Assembly: GCA_934215405.1 (NCBI GenBank)
Contig: CAKPZU010000015.1
Coordinates: forward strand, 1 to 27,062
Length of the DNA stretch: 27,062 nt
Direction: 5' to 3'
Source of the DNA: an uncultured Bacilli bacterium
Lineage (GTDB): Bacteria; Bacillota_I; Bacilli_A; RFN20; CAG-631
In this document: positions 9,501-16,696 of the stretch, one piece after another
How the letters are laid out: the number at the start of each line of letters is the position of its first letter
How positions within the stretch are numbered: position 1 is the stretch's first letter
Made by a program: the position numbers and the translations under genes
Notes under the pieces: model-generated
Databases searched by the model: none
What the model was told of the DNA's origin: nothing
The model's input: the letters and a program-made list of their open reading frames with translations, nothing else

Positions 9501-10638
9501 AGAAGGCTTAAAGCATGAAGAATGTAGTGTTTGTCATACTAAACAAAATGAAAATACAAAGATGGATAAAAAAGGCCATACAATAGTTGTTGATGAAGCA
9601 GTTGAATCAACATGTGAGCATACAGGCTTAACTGATGGAAAGCATTGTAGTGTATGTAACGAAGTATTAGAAGAACAAAAAGAGATAGTTAAAAAGGATC
9701 ATACATTTAAGTGGGTAATTGATAAAGATTCAACATGTGCTAAAGAAGGAATTAAACATGAAGAATGCAGTATGTGTCATACTACACAAAATGAAGGCAC
9801 AAAATTAGAAAAGAAAGCTCACACAGAAGTAGTTGATAAGGGCTATGAAGCAACATGTACATCAACTGGTTTAACTGATGGAAAGCATTGTAGCGTATGT
9901 AATGAAGTATTAGAAGAACAAAAAGAAATAGCTAAGAAAGAACATACATTTACATGGATAGTTGATAAAGAATCAACATGTAAGGAAGCTGGAATTAAGC
10001 ATGAAGAATGTAGTGTTTGTCATACTAAGCAAAATGAGAACACAACAGTTGAAAAGAAAGCACATACAGAAGTAATCGATGCAGCTAAAGAAGCAACATG
10101 TACATCAACTGGCTTAACTGAAGGAAAACACTGTAGTGTATGTAATGAAGTATTAGTAAAACAAGAAGAAGTAGCTAAGAAAGAACATACATTTACATGG
10201 GTAGTTGATAAAGAATCAACATGTAAAGAAGAAGGCTTAAAACATGGAGAATGTAGTGTTTGTCATACTAAACAAAATGAGAATACAACAGTTGAAAAGA
10301 AAGCACATACAGAAGTAATCGATAAAGCAGTTGAAGCAACATGTACATCAATTGGCTTAACAGAAGGAAAACATTGTAGTGTATGTAATGAAGTATTAGT
10401 AAAACAAGAAGAAATAGCTAAGAAAGAACATACATTTGGTGAATGGCATGTTGTAAAAGAAGCAACAACTAAAGAAGAAGGAAAAGAAGAAAGAACATGT
10501 AGTAGTTGTAATACTACTGAATCAAGAAGTATTGCAAAAATTACTAAGAAGGGTTGTAAAGGAAATATGGCTACTTCAATAATTACTTTAATTACATGCT
10601 TAGGACTTCTTCTTCATTTCAAAAAGAAATACAACTAA
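6505..10638 (+). CDS. Secreted endonuclease I family nuclease with OB folds and a long Cys-rich repeat array
   Basis: This is a larger paralogue (1377 aa) of the preceding gene and a predicted surface-anchored DNA/RNA nuclease. ATG 6505 follows GGAGG with 7 nt spacing. A signal peptide of the same sequence type is followed by the endonuclease I domain, with NREHVWP at 120-126 (Glu122, His123) and SDAHHLRP at 141-148 followed by Asn154, so the catalytic set is intact. Next come a group-3 Ig-like domain (307-392), a beta-rich domain (402-550), Cys-rich repeats (555-732), a tandem OB-fold-like block (733-933) also present in the 1309-aa lipoprotein, and a Cys-rich array (934-1340) that includes four 81-aa units. 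The protein has 12 CxxC pairs. It ends with KGCKGN (Cys1351), a hydrophobic helix and KKKYN. Nuclease activity follows from the family; nucleic-acid binding by the OB folds and zinc binding by the CxxC repeats are inferred. Confidence 0.9.
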   Translation: MKNKIKIFGLIALAFTMLNINSKQIGFNDTNVVNASDEVDSYYSSIDFNQTGLALRGEVRDLITNTHVNKTTYKGSSPYSLQEVFKTADADVNKSGNIIWFYTGTSVSFNGFGGSVGATNREHVWPKDGGDAFDAESNCGSDAHHLRPTETQLNSTRGSKSFDEVSQTSANIVKENGSTNYANLCYTSGGFFYPGEGYRGATARILMYVQTRWGDTYNLRFVDSAGSCKTIGKISTLMKWHLTEPVTEEEIRRNEAVYKIQGNRNPFIDHPELASKIYCNDGEVYNNALKKVVDEYGDYSSTTPSKNLVSISLSGTPSKTTYTEGDTFNPTGLSVTGTYSDNSTKDISLSSCQWLDATTYDSTLSKGTTSVICQYGTLNTTYNGIVVNEKQGGDIDKPVIDGTYSLVTSTSQLTNGSKIVLASNQHSLVAGNLGDKNFGTYRVTFSNDGKTILSDISEFDVTILKINGNPSNCTLTNTSGQELKRVALKNIAYASSGQGSKWSITFNSDGTATISPKDALKEKILYNESHPRFTTYETTNRMFFPQIYKLNEAAHTCTFNKQVIDDKYLASKATCIAKATYYYSCECGKAGSETFEAGDFASHSYEWVIDTPATTNSTGIKHEECSVCHDKRNENTIIEKLSHEHTYGEWKVVEEATCSKEGLKERYCTYDGCKEKETETIAKANHAYEIVWSYNETSHYHKCSNCDAINDEATHTFVNDECSVCDFVRQSKYTSIEDVIKKGTSNKSYTVIGKVVAIYSGDRYNGIFIANGEYAIQLYKYTNASNIKVGDIVEATGTYAFYADNRTTELNTTEIKVLENGSSSPYYHEPVEYVFDKNTFSEITKSTTGSDNIYTNRPITVIGVVSKAIQNDRQINITVDGIDVAVFFKGKDAIGNDIYNFMKDLKVGETIKISGVVGSYKGTTQIIAPNMPTKDIHECSFTLKVVDEKYLASKATCSSKAKYYYSCECGKAGTETFEDGDFAPHTFTWVTDKEPTCKEEGLKHEECSVCHTKQNENTKMDKKGHTIVVDEAVESTCEHTGLTDGKHCSVCNEVLEEQKEIVKKDHTFKWVIDKDSTCAKEGIKHEECSMCHTTQNEGTKLEKKAHTEVVDKGYEATCTSTGLTDGKHCSVCNEVLEEQKEIAKKEHTFTWIVDKESTCKEAGIKHEECSVCHTKQNENTTVEKKAHTEVIDAAKEATCTSTGLTEGKHCSVCNEVLVKQEEVAKKEHTFTWVVDKESTCKEEGLKHGECSVCHTKQNENTTVEKKAHTEVIDKAVEATCTSIGLTEGKHCSVCNEVLVKQEEIAKKEHTFGEWHVVKEATTKEEGKEERTCSSCNTTESRSIAKITKKGCKGNMATSIITLITCLGLLLHFKKKYN
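9457..10428 (+). repeat. Four in-frame tandem repeats of exactly 243 bp
   Basis: Units begin at 9457, 9700, 9943 and 10186, each at a His codon of an HTF motif, and a truncated fifth begins at 10429. Each 81-aa unit contains two related modules of about 40 aa, one with CSVCHTKQNEN-type sequence (CSMC in unit 2) and one with GKHCSVCNEVL. Spacing is constant to the base, with substitutions but no indels, as expected from recent in-frame duplication. Confidence 0.95.
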
Positions 10639-10643
10639 ATAAG

Positions 10644-10680
10644 AAAAGACAGCAACGTATTAATTTACGCTGCTGTTTTC
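10644..10680. terminator. Bidirectional terminator between the second nuclease gene and alr
   Basis: The arms 10646-10657 and 10668-10679 pair around a 10-nt loop. There is one A-C mismatch on the + strand; on the minus strand the same position is a G-U pair, so the hairpin fits alr slightly better. The alr stop codon (10665-10667) lies in the loop, so the hairpin overlaps the end of the alr coding region. Confidence 0.7.
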
Positions 10681-11690
10681 ATTAGATATTTCTTTTTAAC
10701 ATTTAAGTGTATTATTATTTCATGAGGACTCATATTGTTTTCTTTAGCAATTGATTCAATACTTATATGGCTACCAAATAATTCAACAATTTCATTTTCA
10801 CTTTTTTTGCTTTTTGAATAATAAGTTGAGTAATCCATTGATATTTTTCCGGCTTGCTTAAAATAATTATAATTGCAAAAAGCAAAGGAATTAGTAAATC
10901 TACCCCAGCCTTGTCCATAGCCAATTGGTAAGATATAAAGATAGCCATTTTCTAAAGCTTGATAAGTTAAGTCATAACCAACTTTTTCAAATTTATTTAT
11001 TTTTTTAACAGTTAGTATAGGCGAAGTTAAAGTTAAAGCGTTGTGTAAAAAAGAATTTCTTTCACCAATGCCATATAATTTAATACCTATTCTTATATAG
11101 TTTGAAACATCATCAAATCTTTCATTTAGTGAAGATGATGCAAAGCAATGAATCATTATGTCATTTCTTTTTAAGGATTTTACATATTGCTCGAATAAAT
11201 AATAGGCTTTATGATCAATATCATTGTTAGCAAAATGAGTCATAATACCTTGAAGATTATTATTTTCTCTTGCATGCCTTAATATTTTATTGAAATCCTT
11301 TTTGTTTAATCCAAGCCTATTCATTCCAGTATTCACTTTTATATGGAAAGGAATACTTTTGTTTTTAATGATTTCATATTGCTTTATTGATTGAACAACT
11401 ACATCAATTTTATACTTTTCAATAATTTCTAAATCGTTTTCATCAAAAACATTTAAGTAAATAATTCTATTATTGATGTTGTTTTCCCTTAAAAGCTTTA
11501 TTTCATTAAAGTCACTTAAAGCAAAGACAATATTATCCTCATATTGTAAAGCTTTAGCAATTGGAAGAAGCCCTAATCCATAAGCATTATCCTTTAAAAC
11601 AGCAATAACGTTTTTCTGATAATAGCATTTTAAATGCCTCACATTGTATAAAATAGCATCTAAGTCAATTTGTAATTCTGCACTTTTCAT
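10665..11690 (-). CDS. alr: Alanine racemase
   Basis: This PLP enzyme interconverts L- and D-alanine and so supplies D-Ala for peptidoglycan in the cytoplasm. The N-terminal barrel carries the family motif AVLKDNAYGLG, with Lys33 as the predicted PLP Schiff-base lysine. RIGIKLYGIG, the GYG.GWGR segment and SMDYSTYY correspond to conserved RPGI.LYG, GYADG.R and MDQ blocks, though the last two are divergent. The ATG at 11690 (341 aa) is preferred because GGTGAT lies just upstream; an in-frame ATG at 11702 would add four residues but has no ribosome binding site. The protein is somewhat shorter than the usual 360-390 aa, with a compact C-terminal beta domain ending in HLNVKKKYL. It is transcribed convergently with the nuclease gene and divergently from the PFOR gene. 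Confidence 0.9.
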   Translation of the reverse strand: MKSAELQIDLDAILYNVRHLKCYYQKNVIAVLKDNAYGLGLLPIAKALQYEDNIVFALSDFNEIKLLRENNINNRIIYLNVFDENDLEIIEKYKIDVVVQSIKQYEIIKNKSIPFHIKVNTGMNRLGLNKKDFNKILRHARENNNLQGIMTHFANNDIDHKAYYLFEQYVKSLKRNDIMIHCFASSSLNERFDDVSNYIRIGIKLYGIGERNSFLHNALTLTSPILTVKKINKFEKVGYDLTYQALENGYLYILPIGYGQGWGRFTNSFAFCNYNYFKQAGKISMDYSTYYSKSKKSENEIVELFGSHISIESIAKENNMSPHEIIIHLNVKKKYLMKTAA

Positions 11691-11792
11691 CAATATCACC
11701 ATTAAATTTTATGATTTTTGAGGCATTTTTAGTAATTTTTATAAAAAAAACATAAAAAATGATATAAAAATAATGAAAATGTCTTTTTTGAA

Positions 11793-11801
11793 TGGTATAA
11801 T
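11793..11801 (+). promoter_or_regulatory. Extended -10 promoter of the PFOR gene
   Basis: TGGTATAAT is a perfect extended -10 element. No good -35 is seen at 17 bp (ATGAAA), as is common for extended -10 promoters. The predicted transcript start near 11808 places the palindrome at 11811-11831 at the very 5' end of the mRNA. Confidence 0.65.
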
Positions 11802-11810
11802 ATAAGCGAC

Positions 11811-11831
11811 GTTTTTTATATTATAAAAAAC
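11811..11831 (+). promoter_or_regulatory. Perfect palindrome in the PFOR leader
   Basis: GTTTTTTATA and TATAAAAAAC are perfect inverted arms of 10 bp around a single central T. The element sits between the predicted transcription start and the AGGAGG ribosome binding site (11843-11848). It could be a repressor operator or a weak mRNA stem. It does not match the Rex consensus as I know it. Confidence 0.4.
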
Positions 11832-11858
11832 ATGTTATATACAGGAGGAAAGAAAAAA

Positions 11859-14800
11859 ATGGCATTTAAGTTTGTTTCGATGGATGGAAATACAGCTGCT
11901 GCTCACGTTGCTTATGCTTTTAGTGAATTCGCTGGTATCTTCCCAATTACTCCATCATCTCCAATGGCTGAAAATATTGATGAATGGTGCAGCCAAGGAA
12001 GAAAAAACATTTTTGGTTCTAAAGTAAAAGTTGTTGAAATGCAATCTGAAGGAGGAGCTTCAGGAACAGTTCATGGTGCTGCAGAAGCAGGAGCACTTGC
12101 TGCAACTTATACTGCATCACAAGGTTTATTATTAATGATTCCTAACATTTATAAATGTGTTGGTGAATTATTACCAGTTGTATTCCACGTATCTGCACGT
12201 GCACTTGCAACTCGTTCATTAGCAATCTTTGGTGACCACCAAGATATTTATGCTTGTAGACAAACAGGTGTTGCAATGTTATGTGAACACTCTGTGCAAG
12301 AAATTATGGATTTATCTCCAGTTGCTCATTTAGCAGCAATTGAAGGCTCTTACCCATTTATCAACTTCTTTGATGGATTTAGAACATCTCATGAAATTGA
12401 TAAGGTTGAAACATGGGATTATGAAGATTTAAAGAAATTAGTTACTCCAGAAGTAAGTGAAGCAATTAAGAAATTTAAAGCAAATGCTTTAAACCCACAC
12501 ACTAATCCAATTACTCGTGGTGGTGCTGAAAATGATGATATTTACTTTCAAGGTAGAGAAGCTTCAAACAAAGCAACTGAAGATTTAGTTGGTATTGTTG
12601 AAAAGCATATGAAGGCAGTAAGTGAAGCAACAGGACGTTACTATGCTCCATTTGTATATGAAGGCGCTAGTGATGCAACTGATGTTATTATTGCTATGGG
12701 TTCAGTTACTGAAACAATGAAGGAAGTTGTTGCTGACTTAACTAAAAAAGGTAAGAAGGTTGGTATGGTTAAGGTTTACTTATATCGTCCATTCTCTGCT
12801 AAGCATTTAGTAAGCGTACTTCCTACAACTGTTAAACGTATTGCTGTTTTAGATAGAACAAAAGAACCAGGAGCTATTGGCGATCCACTATACTTAGATG
12901 TAGTTGCTGCATTAGCTCAAGAAAATAGAAAGATTAATGTTATCGGTGGACGTTATGGTTTAGCATCAAGAGATACTCAACCTAAGCACATTAAGTCAGT
13001 ATTTGACTTTATGAAATCAGCTAACGCTCATACTGACTTTACAGTTGGTATTAACGATGATGTTACATTCAAATCAATTGCAATTGATGATAACTACCAT
13101 ATTAAGAATGAATACACTTCATGCTTATTCTGGGGTTTAGGCTCAGATGGTACAGTATCTGCAAATAAAAACTCAATTAAGATTATTGGTGACCATACTG
13201 ATAAATATGTTCAAGCATATTTCCAATATGACTCTAAAAAATCTGGTGGTGTAACTCGTTCACACTTAAGATTTGGAGATAAGCCAATTCATTCAACATA
13301 CTATATTGAGCACGCTGACTTTATGTCATGCTCATTAGATGAATATGTATTTAAGTATGATATGCTAAAGAGCCTTGCTAAAGGTGGTACATTCTTATTA
13401 AATACAACATTCACTGCAGAAGAACTTGAAGAAAAATTACCAAATAGCTTCAAGAAGGCTTTAGCAGAAAAGAAAGCAAAATTCTACATTATCAACGCTA
13501 CAGCAATTGCTGCTAAAATTGGTATGGGTAGAAGAACTAACACTATTTTACAATCAGCATTCTTTAAATTAGCAAATATTATGCCATATGATCAAGCTGT
13601 TGAATTCATGAAGGCTGCAGCTAAGAAGTCATATAGTAAAAAAGGTGACGATATTGTTAAGATGAACTATGTTGCTATTGAAAAAGGTGGCAAAGTTAAA
13701 CGTATTACTGTTAAACCAGAATGGAAGGATTTAGTAGTAAATCCAGTTAAGAAACCTGGAATTTCTGAATACTTTGATGATTATGCAACTGAAATCAATG
13801 ACCTAAGAGGTTATGATTTACCAGTATCAGCATTCTTAAAGGGTGACTTATTAAAGGGTTCAATGGAAGCAAATACTACTTATAATGAAAAACGTAATAT
13901 TGCTACTGAAGTACCTCACTGGCATAGTGAAAACTGTATTCAATGTGGTAACTGTGTAATTGTATGTCCACATGCTACAATTCGTGCATTCTTACCAACA
14001 GATGAAGAAGTTGCTGCTGCACCAGCTTTAGGTCAAGATGTATTAAAGGCTATGGGTCCTAATATGACTCAATATAAATATAGAATTCAAGTTTCTCCAG
14101 ATAACTGTGTAGGCTGTGGACTTTGTGTTTCTGAATGTCCAGGTAAGAAGGACTTAAAGACTGGCGAAGTTAAGAAAGCATTAACTATGAACGATGTTAA
14201 GGCTGAAATGGGTCAATCTGAAGTAGCTGACTATTATTATGGTAAGGTTCCATATAGAACACCAATGAATACTAATAACGTTAAAGGCGTTTCATTCTTA
14301 AAGCCATATTTTGAAGTATCAGGTTCATGTGCTGGCTGTGGTGAAACTCCATACTATCGTTTAATTTCTCAATTATTTGGTAAGGATTTATTAATTGGTA
14401 ACGCAACTGGTTGTTCATCAATTTATTGTGGTTCAACTCCTTCAACTCCATTCGTTAAGGATGCAAATGGCCAAGGACCAGCATGGGCTAACTCATTATT
14501 TGAGGATAATGCTGAGTATGCTTATGGTATGAGAGTTGCAACAAATATTAAATTATCTGAAGTATGTCAAATTATTAAGGATAACATTAATGATTGTGAA
14601 GAACCATTACAAGAATTATTAAATAAATATGTTGCTAACATTAACAACAAAGATGAAACAAGAGCTATTCTAAATGATATGCTTGCAGCTGTTAAAGCAT
14701 CTAAGTGTGAAGGAATCAAAGCATTACTTGATCATGAAGGAGACTTAGTTGATAAGTCAGTTTGGGCTATCGGTGGCGATGGCTGGGGTTATGATATTGG

Positions 14801-15410
14801 TTATGGTGGACTTGACCATGTTATCGCTTCAAATGATAATATCAATGTATTAATTCTTGATACTGAAATTTATTCAAATACTGGTGGACAAGCTTCTAAA
14901 TCAACTCCAGAAGGAGCTATTGCTAAGTTTGCTGCCGCTGGTAAACAAACAGCTAAGAAGGATATGGCTTCAATTGCTATGGCTTATGGTCATGTATATG
15001 TAGCATGCATTTCAATGGGTGCTGATAGAAACCAAGCTATTAAGGCATTAAAAGAAGCTGAATCATATGATGGACCATCACTAATCCTTGCATACTCACC
15101 ATGTATTTCACAAGGTATTAAGGGTGGACTTGTTAACCATCAAAAATCACAACGTGAAGCAACACGTGTAGGATACTGGCCAATCTTCAGATACGATCCT
15201 CGTAGAGAAGCACAAGGCTTAAATCCATTCCAACTTGATTGCAAGGAACCAGACTTTGACGCATATCAAGATTATCTATTAACTCAAACTCGTTACTCTC
15301 AACTTCCAAAGGTAAACCCTACTGAAGCTGAAAGATTATTAGCTGAAAATAAAGCTTATGCAATGAGACGTTGGGCTAAATTAGCTAAAATGGCTAAGGA
15401 AGAAAATTAA
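11859..15410 (+). CDS. nifJ: Pyruvate:ferredoxin (flavodoxin) oxidoreductase
   Basis: This enzyme oxidises pyruvate with CoA to acetyl-CoA and CO2, reducing ferredoxin or flavodoxin, and is central to anaerobic energy metabolism. It is the single-chain form (1183 aa, usual size). ATG 11859 is chosen over the in-frame ATG at 11832 because AGGAGG (11843-11848) lies 10 nt upstream and MAFKF is a typical start. The pyruvate-binding domain I carries GIFPITPSSPMAE (26-38). Two 4Fe-4S motifs follow, CIQCGNCVIVCP at 693 and CVGCGLCVSECP at 750, with the CAGCGETPY cluster region at 824. The TPP-binding motif starts with GGDGWGYDIGYGG at 972 and continues to an NTGGQ.S segment. The gene has its own promoter and terminator and is probably monocistronic and well expressed. 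Confidence 0.97.
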   Translation: MAFKFVSMDGNTAAAHVAYAFSEFAGIFPITPSSPMAENIDEWCSQGRKNIFGSKVKVVEMQSEGGASGTVHGAAEAGALAATYTASQGLLLMIPNIYKCVGELLPVVFHVSARALATRSLAIFGDHQDIYACRQTGVAMLCEHSVQEIMDLSPVAHLAAIEGSYPFINFFDGFRTSHEIDKVETWDYEDLKKLVTPEVSEAIKKFKANALNPHTNPITRGGAENDDIYFQGREASNKATEDLVGIVEKHMKAVSEATGRYYAPFVYEGASDATDVIIAMGSVTETMKEVVADLTKKGKKVGMVKVYLYRPFSAKHLVSVLPTTVKRIAVLDRTKEPGAIGDPLYLDVVAALAQENRKINVIGGRYGLASRDTQPKHIKSVFDFMKSANAHTDFTVGINDDVTFKSIAIDDNYHIKNEYTSCLFWGLGSDGTVSANKNSIKIIGDHTDKYVQAYFQYDSKKSGGVTRSHLRFGDKPIHSTYYIEHADFMSCSLDEYVFKYDMLKSLAKGGTFLLNTTFTAEELEEKLPNSFKKALAEKKAKFYIINATAIAAKIGMGRRTNTILQSAFFKLANIMPYDQAVEFMKAAAKKSYSKKGDDIVKMNYVAIEKGGKVKRITVKPEWKDLVVNPVKKPGISEYFDDYATEINDLRGYDLPVSAFLKGDLLKGSMEANTTYNEKRNIATEVPHWHSENCIQCGNCVIVCPHATIRAFLPTDEEVAAAPALGQDVLKAMGPNMTQYKYRIQVSPDNCVGCGLCVSECPGKKDLKTGEVKKALTMNDVKAEMGQSEVADYYYGKVPYRTPMNTNNVKGVSFLKPYFEVSGSCAGCGETPYYRLISQLFGKDLLIGNATGCSSIYCGSTPSTPFVKDANGQGPAWANSLFEDNAEYAYGMRVATNIKLSEVCQIIKDNINDCEEPLQELLNKYVANINNKDETRAILNDMLAAVKASKCEGIKALLDHEGDLVDKSVWAIGGDGWGYDIGYGGLDHVIASNDNINVLILDTEIYSNTGGQASKSTPEGAIAKFAAAGKQTAKKDMASIAMAYGHVYVACISMGADRNQAIKALKEAESYDGPSLILAYSPCISQGIKGGLVNHQKSQREATRVGYWPIFRYDPRREAQGLNPFQLDCKEPDFDAYQDYLLTQTRYSQLPKVNPTEAERLLAENKAYAMRRWAKLAKMAKEEN

Positions 15411-15424
15411 TTATAAAAATAGTT

Positions 15425-15465
15425 AGAGTTGGTAAGTAAAATTACCTACCAACTCTTCTTTTCAA
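15425..15465 (+). terminator. Intrinsic terminator after the PFOR gene
   Basis: AGAGTTGGTA (15425-15434) pairs perfectly with TACCAACTCT (15447-15456), followed by TCTTTTC. It is a strong 10-bp stem. The next gene starts only 18 nt later with no visible promoter, so some readthrough may feed it. Confidence 0.85.
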
Positions 15466-15482
15466 TAAATTAAGGGGATTTT

Positions 15483-15911
15483 ATGAAGAAAACAATTTAT
15501 TTAGATATTATATATAGTAAAATTAGCTATATTTTAGCTTGCTTAAATAACTATACTTCCCTTGATTTATCAAAGAGAATTAAAGATATTAATGATAATA
15601 TATATCTAATAAAGAAAGGCTTTATAGATAATAAAGCGTATGTTGATATTAGAAATGTTATTTCATTACGTGAGAATTTAGACCTTTTAAAAAATAGAAT
15701 TCAAAATATAGATGATAAAGTTATGCTAGAGGGTCATAAAATTTCATGCTTATTATTTGAAACTTCAAAAATAATAGAACTATTTTTAGAAGAATTTAAT
15801 TTGAATGATTTAGATTTGAAGGAATATTTATTATTGGCTAGCAAATATTTATATTTTTGTGGAAGAATAATAAATATTGAAATATTAAGTTACGAAAAGA
15901 AAGAAAATTAA
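15483..15911 (+). CDS. Hypothetical protein, predicted helical and soluble
   Basis: I do not recognise this 142-aa protein. ATG 15483 follows AAGGGG with a suitable spacer. It has no signal peptide or clear membrane helix. It is rich in Ile, Leu, Asn and Lys with regular hydrophobic spacing, suggesting an all-helical or coiled bundle. It has three scattered Cys (none in a CxxC pair) and no catalytic motif. Only 15 nt separate it from the yebC-like gene, so the two are probably cotranscribed. Between it and the PFOR gene lies a strong terminator but no recognisable promoter, so its transcription start is unclear. Confidence 0.7.
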   Translation: MKKTIYLDIIYSKISYILACLNNYTSLDLSKRIKDINDNIYLIKKGFIDNKAYVDIRNVISLRENLDLLKNRIQNIDDKVMLEGHKISCLLFETSKIIELFLEEFNLNDLDLKEYLLLASKYLYFCGRIINIEILSYEKKEN

Positions 15912-15926
15912 AAAGGAGATATAATT

Positions 15927-16661
15927 ATGGGAAGAGCACATGAAGTAAGAGCAAAAGCTATGGCTGCTACTGCTGCTGCAAAATCAGCTTTATACAATCG
16001 TATGAGCCGTGATATTTATTTAGCAGCAAAAAAAGGATCAACTGATCCAAATTCTAATATTGCATTAAGATCTGCAATTGATAAAGCAAAGAAAGCACAA
16101 GTTCCATCTCACGTTATTGATAATGCTATTAAAAAAGCAAGCGGTGGAAATGGTGAAGCTTTAGTTAGAAATGTCTATGAAGGATATGGACCTGGAAATT
16201 CAGCTATTATCGTTGAAACATTAACAGATAATGTTAATAGAGCATTTACAGAGGTTCGTTCAGTATTCACAAAGTGTGGTGGAACTATTGGTACTAATGG
16301 TTGTGTATCTTATATGTTCACTAAATATGCTGTAATTGAATTTTTAGGAAAGACAGCTGATGAAGCTTTAGAAATTCTATTAAATGCCGGTGTTGATGTA
16401 ATTGATGCAACAACTGATGATGAAGGATATGTAAGAGTTCTTGCTGATCCAAGTGCCCTTGAAGCAATGGAAGAAGCTTTCGCAGCAGCTGGCGTTAATG
16501 ATTTTGCAACTGATGAGGTTAAATTAATTCCATCTGAGGAATTAGAATTAAATGAAGAAAAATTAGCTAAATTCAACAGAATGCTTGATATGCTAGACGA
16601 AGTGGAAGATGTTCAAAACGTTTATCATAATGTAAAGCTTCCTGAAGAAGATGATGAATAA
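15927..16661 (+). CDS. yebC: YebC/PmpR family protein, YebC2 (YeeN)-like subgroup
   Basis: This 244-aa protein belongs to the YebC/PmpR/TACO1 family, whose members have been described as transcription regulators and, more recently, as ribosome-associated factors helping translation of difficult stretches such as polyproline. The DPNSNIALR segment, the AIDKAKKAQVPSHVIDNAIKKA helix region and YEGYGPGNSAIIVE are family hallmarks. The N-terminus (MGRAHEVRAK) and the IYLAAKKGSTDP segment resemble the YeeN/YebC2 branch rather than classical YebC, which starts MAGHSKW; that assignment is from memory of the families. The ribosome binding site AAAGGAGAT is strong. The gene is followed at once by a terminator hairpin, so it closes the short operon begun by the 142-aa gene. 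Confidence 0.92.
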   Translation: MGRAHEVRAKAMAATAAAKSALYNRMSRDIYLAAKKGSTDPNSNIALRSAIDKAKKAQVPSHVIDNAIKKASGGNGEALVRNVYEGYGPGNSAIIVETLTDNVNRAFTEVRSVFTKCGGTIGTNGCVSYMFTKYAVIEFLGKTADEALEILLNAGVDVIDATTDDEGYVRVLADPSALEAMEEAFAAAGVNDFATDEVKLIPSEELELNEEKLAKFNRMLDMLDEVEDVQNVYHNVKLPEEDDE

Positions 16662-16663
16662 TT

Positions 16664-16689
16664 AACATATCCATTAGGATATGTTTTTG
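16664..16689 (+). terminator. Intrinsic terminator between yebC and trmL
   Basis: AACATATCC (16664-16672) and GGATATGTT (16677-16685) form a perfect 9-bp stem with an ATTA loop, followed by TTTGT. The trmL start codon comes only 7 nt after the T-run, so the hairpin may instead or also control trmL translation. Confidence 0.7.
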
Positions 16690-16696
16690 TATAAAT

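Noticed and set aside
9457..10428. Regularly spaced repeats considered as a CRISPR array
   Set aside because: The period is 243 bp, the whole unit is repeated rather than a short repeat with unique spacers, and the frame stays open through all copies. It is a protein-coding tandem repeat.
10763..10948. Second minus-strand frame inside alr
   Set aside because: It overlaps conserved alanine racemase motifs in another frame, so it is a shadow.
11808..11858. Riboswitch in the PFOR leader
   Set aside because: The leader is only about 50 nt, almost purely A/T, with one simple palindrome and no conserved aptamer-like sequence.
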